A stretch of 10,110 nucleotides of DNA from Wenzhouxiangellaceae bacterium. Lineage in GTDB: Bacteria > Pseudomonadota > Gammaproteobacteria > Xanthomonadales > Wenzhouxiangellaceae. The stretch spans positions 1-10,110 of the forward strand of contig JALQZL010000052.1 of assembly GCA_023258355.1 (NCBI GenBank), in the 5' to 3' direction. The translations under genes and the position numbers were made by a program. Positions 1 through 7,210 of the stretch are shown here, piece by piece. Positions within the stretch are counted from its first letter, which is position 1. The number at the start of each line of letters is the position of its first letter. The notes under the pieces are model-generated. The model did not search any database. It was not told where the DNA came from and saw only the letters and a program-made list of their open reading frames with translations.

Positions 1-19
1 GGGCTTCTACTGATTAGGT

Positions 20-49
20 GCGACCAAGGCAAGGGGGAGCCTTGGTCGC
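20..49. repeat. Perfect 11-bp inverted repeat (stem-loop)
   Basis: GCGACCAAGGC at 20-30 is the exact reverse complement of GCCTTGGTCGC at 39-49, with an 8-nt purine loop (AAGGGGGA). As RNA it would form a strong GC-rich hairpin. No run of T follows on either strand, so it is not a canonical intrinsic terminator. It could be the 3' end structure of a gene lying to the left: one frame ends GGC TTC TAC TGA at 2-13, but there is too little sequence to claim a coding end. It could also be a dispersed intergenic repeat. Confidence 0.7.
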
Positions 50-74
50 GATCTGGGCAAGGAGGGGGAGCCTT
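28..74. repeat. Imperfect direct duplication, two copies
   Basis: GGCAAGGGGGAGCCTT at 28-43 recurs as GGCAAGGAGGGGGAGCCTT at 56-74, differing by a 3-base insertion. The first copy contains the loop and the inner part of both arms of the 20-49 hairpin; the second lacks the outer arms and would fold poorly. This looks like local duplication of an intergenic element followed by drift. No function is assigned. Confidence 0.6.
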
Positions 75-122
75 ACACCAGAGACTTCATTTTAAACCAA
101 CGACCAGCGAAGTCAACCAATC

Positions 123-148
123 CCCAATAAAAATTTAATATTTTTGGG
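123..148. repeat. AT-rich imperfect dyad
   Basis: CCCAA at 123-127 pairs with TTGGG at 144-148. In an alternative register, AAAAAT at 129-134 pairs with ATTTTT at 140-145. The two registers are offset by a bulge, so the hairpin is weak. The A-run and T-run could give a crude bidirectional terminator, or simply a curved AT-rich upstream element. I see no basis for choosing. Confidence 0.3.
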
Positions 149-158
149 AGCGCGATGG

Positions 159-173
159 GGGCGTTCAGCGCCC
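159..173. repeat. Small GC hairpin upstream of the promoter
   Basis: GGGCG at 159-163 and CGCCC at 169-173 form a 5-bp GC stem with a TTCAG loop. It lies directly before the tandem repeat at 174-195. It is too short to call as more than a possible structural or binding element. Confidence 0.3.
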
Positions 174-195
174 AAATCTGGGGCTAAATCTGGGG
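174..195. promoter_or_regulatory. Tandem 10-bp direct repeat, possible operator
   Basis: AAATCTGGGG occurs at 174-183 and again at 186-195, separated by CT, giving a 12-bp period. The first copy also completes a small dyad, CCCA at 171-174 and TGGG at 179-182. The second copy ends 20 bases before the candidate -10 TATACT (216-221), so the pair would cover or touch the -35 region. That position suits a regulator acting on the acyl-CoA dehydrogenase promoter. The repeat is seen directly; the regulatory role is inference and no regulator family is recognised. Confidence 0.4.
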
Positions 196-238
196 TATGT
201 TGACCACACAAGCGCTATACTGTGGGGGTCTTTATTAT
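193..238 (+). promoter_or_regulatory. Candidate promoter for the acyl-CoA dehydrogenase operon
   Basis: TATACT at 216-221 is a good sigma70 -10 match but has no good -35 at 16-18 nt; the sequence there is the GGGG of the tandem repeat. TTGACC at 200-205 is a good -35 but lies only 10 nt from TATACT and has no usable -10 at 17 nt. TATTAT at 233-238 is another -10-like hexamer. The layout suggests a promoter needing an activator or other protein contacts, but the assignment is uncertain. Confidence 0.3.
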
Positions 239-247
239 TCTGACAAA

Positions 248-254
248 GAAAGGA
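248..254 (+). promoter_or_regulatory. Ribosome binding site of the acyl-CoA dehydrogenase
   Basis: GAAAGGA ends 7 nt before the ATG at 262. This good Shine-Dalgarno match supports 262 as the start. Confidence 0.7.
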
Positions 255-261
255 TCAAGAG

Positions 262-1425
262 ATGGACTTTCGGTTGACTGATGAGCAGCAAATGATTCAG
301 GCAGCAGCGCGGGATTTTGCCAAGCAACAGATTGAACCAGTGGCGGCCCAGTTCGATGCGTCTGGTGAATTCCCATTGGATAATATTCAAGCAATGGGCG
401 AGCTGGGTCTGATGGGTATTGAGGTCTCAGAGGCGTATGGCGGCTCGGGACTGGACACGATCGGTTATGTCTTGGCCATGATCGAGATATCGGCAGCCGA
501 TGCGGCTCACGGCACCATCATGTCGGTCAACAACTCGCTTTTTTGCAACGGCATTCTGAAATATGGAACCGAGGATCAGAAGCAGAAATATGTCCGTGCT
601 ATCGCCTCGGGAGAAAAGATCGGTGCCTATGCCCTGACTGAACCGCAATCTGGATCAGACGCTTCAGCCATGAAGTCAAGAGCGGTGATGAGTGCTGACG
701 GCACGCACTACCTCATTAATGCGAGAAAGTCATGGATCACTTCAGGTCCTTATGCTCGCTATCTCGTATTGTTTGCCTCTACAGATCCTGAGGCGGGCGC
801 TAAGGGCATCACCGCCTTTCTTGTCGATACGGAAAAGGCTGGTTTCAGTCGCGGTAAAACGGAGCCAAAGCTCGGTATTCGTGCCTCTGCCACCTGTGAG
901 GTTGAGCTGACAGACTATCATTGCCCTGTTGAAGATCGCCTTGGTGAGGAGGGCGAAGGGTTTAAGATCGCCATGAGCGTCCTCGACGCCGGTCGGATTG
1001 GTATTGCTGCGCAAGCTGTCGGCATTGCTCAGGCCGCTTATGAGGCGAGCTTGGCCTATGCCAGAGACCGCAAAGCGTTTGGCAAGGAAATCGGCACTTT
1101 TCAGATGATCCAATCTAAACTGGCTGACATGAAAACGCGTTTGGAAGCCGCGCGCTTACTAACCCTGAAAGCCGCTTGGTCGAAAATGGAATCTGAGAAA
1201 ACGGGTGCGCGCATTACCACTGAGGGTTCGATGGCAAAGTTGTTTGCTTCGGAGGCGGCGATGTGGATTGCGCATCAGGCTGTGCAGATTCATGGTGGCA
1301 TGGGTTACAGTAAAGAAATGCCTGTTGAGCGGTATTTCAGGGATGCAAAAATCACTGAGATCTATGAGGGAACCAGCGAAATCCAGCGAATGGTAATCGC
1401 ACGGAGTGAGACAGGACTTAGGTAG
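262..1425 (+). CDS. Acyl-CoA dehydrogenase, short-chain (butyryl-CoA) type
   Basis: This is a FAD flavoenzyme that introduces the alpha-beta double bond into an acyl-CoA, the first step of beta-oxidation or of branched-chain amino acid breakdown, passing electrons to electron-transfer flavoprotein. Its 387 residues match the family length. Visible landmarks are the N-terminal helical domain starting DFRLTDEQQ, family signature 1 at about 122-135 (LTEPQSGSD), the middle beta domain (about 136-235), and family signature 2 at about 342-361 (QIHGGMGY...RYFRDAK). The IYEGTSEIQR block at 367-376 contains Glu369, the position of the catalytic base in short- and medium-chain enzymes. The C-terminal wording resembles butyryl-CoA dehydrogenases more than isovaleryl- or long-chain forms; isobutyryl- or 2-methylbutyryl-CoA remain possible substrates. 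It has no signal peptide and acts in the cytoplasm. It is first in a probable three-gene operon, 38 nt before the glutamate dehydrogenase gene. Confidence 0.95.
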   Translation: MDFRLTDEQQMIQAAARDFAKQQIEPVAAQFDASGEFPLDNIQAMGELGLMGIEVSEAYGGSGLDTIGYVLAMIEISAADAAHGTIMSVNNSLFCNGILKYGTEDQKQKYVRAIASGEKIGAYALTEPQSGSDASAMKSRAVMSADGTHYLINARKSWITSGPYARYLVLFASTDPEAGAKGITAFLVDTEKAGFSRGKTEPKLGIRASATCEVELTDYHCPVEDRLGEEGEGFKIAMSVLDAGRIGIAAQAVGIAQAAYEASLAYARDRKAFGKEIGTFQMIQSKLADMKTRLEAARLLTLKAAWSKMESEKTGARITTEGSMAKLFASEAAMWIAHQAVQIHGGMGYSKEMPVERYFRDAKITEIYEGTSEIQRMVIARSETGLR

Positions 1426-1463
1426 GAGCTAAGCCTTGGGCTGGTGATCGGGACTGAGACATC

Positions 1464-4400
1464 ATGAGTGCTGTAGAAGAGCAGAGAAAATCAGACTACA
1501 TTGAGTCTGTCAAAGCAGATCTCGCTGCTTTGGGTGACAGTCAGATTGTCCAGTCTTTTGCGCACTACTTGTATGAGCGAGTGCCGACAGCCGAGCTCGT
1601 TGCTGTCTCATCTGAAAACAGAGCACAACTGGCTCGCCATTTCTACGAATTTGTCTCACAAAAGAGCCACGCTGAGTCCAAACTACGGGTTTTTAACCCA
1701 TCGCCTGACTCCTCGGGTTGGGTTAGTAACAGAACTGTTATTGAAATTGCCAACAGTGATGGGCCTTTCTTAGTCGATTCTGTGGTGCTTGCACTCAACT
1801 CGCTTGGCATCAGCGCACAACTGATTATCCATCCCGTTATGTTTGTCTCCCGAGATGAGACTGGAAAACTTAAGGCCATCAAAGCTGAAGGAGCCCCTGG
1901 GTTTCTGCCAGAGTCCTTGATGCACATTGAGGTTGATTATCAACGTGTCCAATCGCAACTGGACAAGATTGAAAAAACCATTCGAGCGAGCTTGGAGCAA
2001 CTCCATTTTGCGGTGAGAGATTGGCAGCCTATGGTGGCTAAGGCACGCGAAATTGCGAGCGAGCTTTCTCGGACTCACTCGGATATGGCGCCTGAGCAAG
2101 TCAGCGAGTTGGCGGCTTTCCTCAATTGGCTGGCTGACGATCATTTCACTTTTTTGGGGTATCGCGAATACCTCGTTGAGGATCAAGGAAAAGATCGCGT
2201 GCTTCGAGCAATTGGTGAGAGCGGGTTGGGCATTATGTCCAGTGACCGCGTCAGCGCACCAGTACGGTCTCTAAAAGACTTGGCCAGAGGCGCCGATCAA
2301 CGCAATCGGTCTGAGCCGATCATCATCACAAAGACCAATGCGCTCTCTCGAGTTCATCGGGGCGGCTACATGGACTATATCTCCATTCTCTACTTTGGGC
2401 GGGATGGACGGGTCTGTGCAGAGAAACGCCTGATCGGATTGTTCACCTCCGGTGCGTATATCCGACGTTGCCAAGATACGCCTTTGGTCAGACGCAAGGT
2501 GGAGCAGGTGATGAGTCAGTCTGGGCTTCGCCCCAACAGCCATGCCTCAAAGGCACTGTTACACATTCTAGAGACGCTGCCTCGTGAGGAGCTTTTCCAA
2601 GCCACCACAATTGAGTTACTGGACATTGGCATCGGCATATTGGATTTACAAGAGAGAAGCCAAACCCGTGTGTTTATTCGAAGAGAGCGGTTTGGCCGAT
2701 TCTTTTCTTGTTTGGCTTTTATCCCGCGGGAGCGTTTTAATACTGAAAACCGCCTGAAAATTCAGACTATTTTGAAGCGGGCACTTCGAGGCCAAACCAT
2801 CGATTTTGCGGTTCAGGTAGGTGAGTCCAATCTGGCCCGTGTGCATGTGGTTGTCAGACCAAAAGAATATTCAGCTACTGACATTGATATCGAGAAGTTA
2901 GAAGAGCGTATTAAACAGGCGATTCGGCGATGGTCAGATGAGCTTGAAGAGACATTAATAAGTCACCATGGCGCTGAGTTGGGTGGCGAATGGGCGAAGC
3001 GGTTTGGCTCGGCTTTTCCGATGGCCTACACAGAGGATGTGGCACCCAATGTGGCACGTTACGATGTGGCCAAACTCTCGAGCTTGTCGGGCGAGAATGA
3101 CTTAGCGCTCAGTCTCTATAGGCCAAAAACGCGTGATACCAGTATTCTTCGGTTCAAGATCTTTAAACACAAGCACCCAATCCCCTTGAGCGAAGTTTTG
3201 CCCATGCTAGAAAACTTGGGCGCACAGATTGTCTCCGAACGACCTTATGAATTGAAATTGCCGGACGGCAAGACAGTTTGGATTCAAGATTTTGATATGC
3301 GTCCACCGACAGGGTTCGATTATAAATTGGACCAGGTCCGAGAGCCCTTCCAGTCAGCGTTTGAGAGAATCTGGCAGCGTGAAGCCGAAAATGATGGATT
3401 CAATCGTCTGGTGCTGATCGCACGTTTAAGCTGGCAGCAAGTCGCTTTGTTAAGAGCCATTGGGAAATATTTACTCCAGTCAGAGATGCCTTACTCCCAG
3501 GCTTACATGGAGCAAACGCTCACGCACACCCCACTGGTTGCAAGACTATTGGTTGAGTACTTTGAATCCCGTTTTGATCCCGACCGCTCAGGGGAGGGGA
3601 AAAGGCAGCGGGAAAGCGCAAGCAAGCAACTCGTTGAGCAGTGCAAAGCACTCGCGACTCAACTGAGTGATCATGTCTTGACAGAATACATTGATGAACT
3701 TGGCCAGCTGAGATTAGACAATGCGGAGCGATTAAGTGGCCATGTTCGGCGCATCATAGGACGTACTCTTGAGTCTGTTCAATCAGCCGATCAAGATCGT
3801 ATTCTTCGTGCCTTTTGTCAGTTCATTGATGCGACACTCCGTACCAGCTTCTATCAAACTGACGAAGGTGGCGGAGAGAAACCCTACCTTAGCTTCAAAC
3901 TCGACTCGTCGCTCATCCAAGAGCTCCCAAAACCGCTACCTTATCGAGAGATATGGGTGTACTCTCCGCGGGTGGAGGGTATCCATTTACGGGGCGGCGC
4001 CATCGCCCGTGGTGGGCTTCGGTGGTCTGACCGGCGCGAAGATTTTAGAACAGAGGTGCTGGGCCTAATGCGGGCTCAGATGGTTAAAAACACAATGATT
4101 GTGCCGGTGGGTGCGAAGGGAGGGTTTGTTGCCAAGCAACTCCCTGAGAGTGATGACCGTGAAGCGTACCTGAAAGAGGGCATAGCGGCCTATCAATTGT
4201 TCATAGCTGGCCTGCTCGACATTACAGACAATCTTGATGGCGAAACCATCATCCCTCCAACCCGCGTGGTGTGTTTTGACGAACCCGACCCTTATCTGGT
4301 GGTTGCAGCAGATAAAGGCACTGCCAGTTTTTCTGACATCGCCAATGCCATCTCTGTAGAGAGAGGGTTTTGGCTGGGAGATGCTTTCGCATCGGGCGGC

Positions 4401-6410
4401 TCAAATGGCTATGATCACAAAAAAATGGGCATCACGGCCAAGGGCGCATGGGAGTCAGTTAAGCGCCACTTTAGGGAGCTTGGGCTTGATACACAAAGTG
4501 AGCCATTCACAGTTGTCGGTATCGGCGATATGGCGGGCGATGTGTTTGGTAATGGCATGTTGCTTTCCGAGCACATTCACCTGAAAGCAGCGTTTAATCA
4601 TCGACACATCTTTATTGATCCCTCGCCGAATGCGAGCAAGAGTTTCAAAGAGCGTCAGCGGCTGTTCGAAACAGCAGGCTCCAACTGGGATGACTACAAC
4701 ACCAAGCTGATCTCGAAAGGTGGTGGCGTGTACTCCCGCCAAGCAAAAACAATTGAGATCTCAGATCAAGTGAAAGCTTGGCTCGGCTTAGAGGAGTCCA
4801 TGTTGACGCCACAAGCACTGATCCGTGAACTGCTTAAGGCACCTGTGGATTTATTGTGGAACGGGGGTATTGGCACCTATGTGAAGGCCACGAGCGAGAG
4901 TCATGCTGATGTGGGTGACTTGGCGAATAATCAAGTTCGGGTTGATGGAAAAGAACTGAGAGCACGTGTGATCGGTGAGGGTGGGAATCTCGGGCTAACC
5001 CAGAAAGGGCGAATTGAATTCGCCTTGGCTGGTGGGATGATCAATACCGACTTTATTGATAATTCAGCAGGTGTGGACTGCTCAGATCATGAAGTTAATA
5101 TAAAAATTCTTTTGAATAAAGCCATGGCATCGGGCCGAGTGTCTGCCGATGAACGAAACGAGCTATTGGCAGCCATGACAGATGAGGTGTCTCGTTTGGT
5201 GTTGCGCTCCAATACGCTGCAGACTCAGGCAATTAGTGTCATGTCTGCCATGACAGGCGATCGGCTGGGTTCGGAAGCGCATTTCATTGCGATGTTAGAG
5301 GGGCAAGGCGTTCTAGACAGGGGCCTAGAGCATTTGCCTGATGAAGAAGCACTGCGGGATCGTGTGGCGAATGGGCTGGGGTTGACGCGCCCTGAGCTTT
5401 CTTTGTTATTGTCTTTTAGCAAGATCACGCTTTATCAGGACTTACTGGACTCCGATGTCCCGAAAGATCCTTACCTGTCCAGTGAGCTCAAGGCTTATTT
5501 TCCCACCCTGTTACAAGAAAAATGCTCAGACTTGATGCCCGAGCATCGATTGCGGTCTGAGATTATCGCTACCCGTGTGACGAACAGTATTGTTAATCGG
5601 ATGGGTGCTCACTTTGCCATGCGGATTAAAGAGGATACGGGCGCGGATTCGGCCACCATGGCAAAAGCATTCACAGTGGCACGAGAAATCCTCCAAGCAA
5701 GGCCTTTTTGGGCTTCTGTGGAAGCACTGGATAATATCGTCCCAGCGAAAGTGCAAACCGAGTCGTTGCTTGAGATGTGGAAATTGATTCGGCACGTGAC
5801 CCGTCGACTGATTGCTTTGCCGGGAGGATATAGCATTGATATTTCCTCAAGGGTTGATCGCTTGCTCCCTGGAATGGTGTTGTTCAGAGAATGTTTGACA
5901 CACAGCCTGACACCGGTGCTCAGAGAAGAGCGTGATCATCGCATGGCGCACTTGATATCTCAGGGGCTCTCTGAGGAGCTGGCCTTAACAGTCGCCAACC
6001 TGCCTTTGATGCATCCGGCACTGGATATTGTTGATGAGAGCCTCAATCAGAATTTTGATGTGGCCCATGTTGCTAATATCTATTTTGGACTCCTAGATCA
6101 TCTGCACCTTCGTTGGCTACAAAAGCACGTTGAGGCACTGCCAGTAGAATTACCGTGGCATGCACATGCCCGTGGTCATCTGAGGGAGCAACTTTTTGCC
6201 CACCATAGACGACTTACGATGCGGGTTCTAAATGAGCATGGGGCATCAGAAGTAGCCATTGAGGCATGGTTCGATACACATCGGCAGGAAGTCGCAAGGA
6301 CTTGCCTGATGCTCAATGAGATGGTTGAGGGCAACGCCTATGATTACCCCTCACTTCAAGTCGCTATTGCAGGGATTGAGCAGCTTTTGAATGCAACGGC
6401 CACATCATGA
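1464..6410 (+). CDS. gdhB: Large NAD-dependent glutamate dehydrogenase (about 180 kDa class)
   Basis: It catalyses glutamate + NAD+ + water to 2-oxoglutarate + ammonium + NADH, a catabolic reaction feeding the TCA cycle. At 1648 residues it has the size of the class known from Pseudomonas and Streptomyces. The long N-terminal half holds ACT-like segments: a region with 'DGPFLVDSV' near residue 100, one near 395-490 and one near 543-600. The dehydrogenase core spans roughly 800-1300. RGGLRWSDR (849-857), Lys875 (in VKNT) and Lys885 (in GAKGG) align with the substrate and catalytic lysine motifs of hexameric glutamate dehydrogenases. Asp950 (AADKGTA) is the likely catalytic acid. GIGDMAGDVFGNG (1019-1031) is the dinucleotide-binding loop, and IGEGGNLGLTQ (1170-1180) and NSAGVDCSDHE (1200-1210) are class hallmarks. 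A helical C-terminal domain fills the rest. The upstream Shine-Dalgarno is poor (GGGA, 10 nt away), suggesting modest or coupled translation. Members of this class are often allosterically regulated, which fits the ACT domains. The gene symbol follows Pseudomonas usage. Confidence 0.96.
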   Translation: MSAVEEQRKSDYIESVKADLAALGDSQIVQSFAHYLYERVPTAELVAVSSENRAQLARHFYEFVSQKSHAESKLRVFNPSPDSSGWVSNRTVIEIANSDGPFLVDSVVLALNSLGISAQLIIHPVMFVSRDETGKLKAIKAEGAPGFLPESLMHIEVDYQRVQSQLDKIEKTIRASLEQLHFAVRDWQPMVAKAREIASELSRTHSDMAPEQVSELAAFLNWLADDHFTFLGYREYLVEDQGKDRVLRAIGESGLGIMSSDRVSAPVRSLKDLARGADQRNRSEPIIITKTNALSRVHRGGYMDYISILYFGRDGRVCAEKRLIGLFTSGAYIRRCQDTPLVRRKVEQVMSQSGLRPNSHASKALLHILETLPREELFQATTIELLDIGIGILDLQERSQTRVFIRRERFGRFFSCLAFIPRERFNTENRLKIQTILKRALRGQTIDFAVQVGESNLARVHVVVRPKEYSATDIDIEKLEERIKQAIRRWSDELEETLISHHGAELGGEWAKRFGSAFPMAYTEDVAPNVARYDVAKLSSLSGENDLALSLYRPKTRDTSILRFKIFKHKHPIPLSEVLPMLENLGAQIVSERPYELKLPDGKTVWIQDFDMRPPTGFDYKLDQVREPFQSAFERIWQREAENDGFNRLVLIARLSWQQVALLRAIGKYLLQSEMPYSQAYMEQTLTHTPLVARLLVEYFESRFDPDRSGEGKRQRESASKQLVEQCKALATQLSDHVLTEYIDELGQLRLDNAERLSGHVRRIIGRTLESVQSADQDRILRAFCQFIDATLRTSFYQTDEGGGEKPYLSFKLDSSLIQELPKPLPYREIWVYSPRVEGIHLRGGAIARGGLRWSDRREDFRTEVLGLMRAQMVKNTMIVPVGAKGGFVAKQLPESDDREAYLKEGIAAYQLFIAGLLDITDNLDGETIIPPTRVVCFDEPDPYLVVAADKGTASFSDIANAISVERGFWLGDAFASGGSNGYDHKKMGITAKGAWESVKRHFRELGLDTQSEPFTVVGIGDMAGDVFGNGMLLSEHIHLKAAFNHRHIFIDPSPNASKSFKERQRLFETAGSNWDDYNTKLISKGGGVYSRQAKTIEISDQVKAWLGLEESMLTPQALIRELLKAPVDLLWNGGIGTYVKATSESHADVGDLANNQVRVDGKELRARVIGEGGNLGLTQKGRIEFALAGGMINTDFIDNSAGVDCSDHEVNIKILLNKAMASGRVSADERNELLAAMTDEVSRLVLRSNTLQTQAISVMSAMTGDRLGSEAHFIAMLEGQGVLDRGLEHLPDEEALRDRVANGLGLTRPELSLLLSFSKITLYQDLLDSDVPKDPYLSSELKAYFPTLLQEKCSDLMPEHRLRSEIIATRVTNSIVNRMGAHFAMRIKEDTGADSATMAKAFTVAREILQARPFWASVEALDNIVPAKVQTESLLEMWKLIRHVTRRLIALPGGYSIDISSRVDRLLPGMVLFRECLTHSLTPVLREERDHRMAHLISQGLSEELALTVANLPLMHPALDIVDESLNQNFDVAHVANIYFGLLDHLHLRWLQKHVEALPVELPWHAHARGHLREQLFAHHRRLTMRVLNEHGASEVAIEAWFDTHRQEVARTCLMLNEMVEGNAYDYPSLQVAIAGIEQLLNATATS
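5525..5561. repeat. Nested dyad inside the glutamate dehydrogenase gene
   Basis: CTCAGAC at 5525-5531 is the reverse complement of GTCTGAG at 5555-5561. Inside it GATGC (5534-5538) pairs with GCATC (5543-5547) across a CCGA loop. The reading frame is intact. A 7-bp arm pair is not rare by chance in 10 kb, so this is recorded only as visible structure. Confidence 0.4.
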
Positions 6411-7192
6411 GTGATCTGCGGCTCGCCTTCCTAGCCAGCCGTCATGAGGGCTCACAACAAGCACTGAGACAACTTCAAGACCATTATCCTAGCCACTCTC
6501 CGCAAGATGCAGATATTTTGGTGGTGCTGGGTGGCGACGGATTTATGTTGCATACGCTGCATGAGCATGCAGAGTCCAATTTGCCTGTGTTTGGCATGAG
6601 ACTTGGTGATGTCGGGTTTTTGATGAACCGTTACCAGCCAGATGATCTTTATGATCGCATTGCCACTGCTAGAGAGGTGGTGCTTAATCCCTTAGCAATG
6701 CAGGCAACAGATTCTCAAGGTCAAGTACATACTGCTCTGGCAATCAATGAGGTGGCGCTCCTTCGTCAAACCAACCAAGCTGCGCACATTCGTATCTGCG
6801 TGAACGACCAAGAGCGTCTGGCAAAACTGGTGGCTGATGGCGTGCTTGTGGCGACTGCAGCGGGTTCGACGGCTTATAACCTTTCTGCGCATGGCCCGAT
6901 ACTGCCTCTTGGCACGGAAGCGGTTGTACTGACACCGATTAGTCCATTTCGACCGCGTCGTTGGCAAGGCGCCATATTACCTGCGCATGCATCTATCACT
7001 TTTGAGGTTCTTGATCCGATCCGTCGGCCAGTCAGCGTGACCGCCGACTACGATGAGTTCAGGGATATTAAAAAGGTCGTGGTGCAACAAGACACCACGA
7101 CCTCGCATCGGTTACTGTTCGACCCAGAACACTCGTTGGAAGAGCGAATTATCAACGAGCAATTCTGGACGCCCTCGGGTGGCGAGGGCTAG
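6407..7192 (+). CDS. nadK: NAD kinase (short alphaproteobacterial-like form)
   Basis: It phosphorylates NAD+ to NADP+ in the cytoplasm, setting the NADP(H) pool. The product has 261 residues. GGDGFML (42-48) is the diagnostic motif, with Asp44 the expected catalytic base. NE at 114-115 and ADGVLVATAAGSTAYNLSAHG (143-163) are the other conserved nucleotide-binding blocks. The C-terminal LLFDPEHSLEERI (237-249) resembles short alphaproteobacterial NAD kinases as I recall them. At residues 62-72 (FGMRLGDVGFL) Arg replaces the Asn that most family members carry in the NxGxxGF segment, although the rest of the block is kept. The start ATG overlaps the glutamate dehydrogenase stop as ATGA (6407-6410) and lacks a clear Shine-Dalgarno, so translation is probably coupled. 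Two strong dyads lie in the last 120 nt of the gene. Confidence 0.93.
   Translation: MSDLRLAFLASRHEGSQQALRQLQDHYPSHSPQDADILVVLGGDGFMLHTLHEHAESNLPVFGMRLGDVGFLMNRYQPDDLYDRIATAREVVLNPLAMQATDSQGQVHTALAINEVALLRQTNQAAHIRICVNDQERLAKLVADGVLVATAAGSTAYNLSAHGPILPLGTEAVVLTPISPFRPRRWQGAILPAHASITFEVLDPIRRPVSVTADYDEFRDIKKVVVQQDTTTSHRLLFDPEHSLEERIINEQFWTPSGGEG
7074..7103. repeat. Perfect 11-bp inverted repeat within the NAD kinase gene
   Basis: AGGTCGTGGTG (7074-7084) is the exact reverse complement of CACCACGACCT (7093-7103), with an 8-nt loop CAACAAGA. In the protein it corresponds to the VVV and TTT runs around residues 224-232, so Val and Thr codon choice alone could create it. It would still be a stable mRNA hairpin about 90 nt before the stop. 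No T-tract follows. Confidence 0.65.
7171..7189 (+). terminator. Hairpin at the NAD kinase stop codon, possible transcript end
   Basis: GCCCTCG (7171-7177) and CGAGGGC (7183-7189) form a perfect 7-bp stem with loop GGTGG, ending exactly before the TAG at 7190-7192. It encodes the last residues PSGGEG. The convergent lipoprotein gene ends only 18 nt further on, so this is where a plus-strand transcript would need to stop. No U-tract follows, so it is at best a non-canonical terminator or a 3'-end-protecting structure. Confidence 0.35.
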
Positions 7193-7210
7193 AGACGAGG
7201 CTCAATCGCG

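Noticed and set aside
200..221. TTGACC (200-205) and TATACT (216-221) as one sigma70 promoter
   Set aside because: The spacer is only 10 nt, far too short for a normal -35/-10 pair.
742..1113. 123-codon minus-strand open frame inside the acyl-CoA dehydrogenase gene
   Set aside because: It lies wholly antisense to a strongly supported gene, and its predicted protein shows no recognisable domain or start signal.
1770..2186. 138-codon minus-strand open frame inside the glutamate dehydrogenase gene
   Set aside because: It is antisense to conserved coding sequence and shows no motif; it is a chance open frame.
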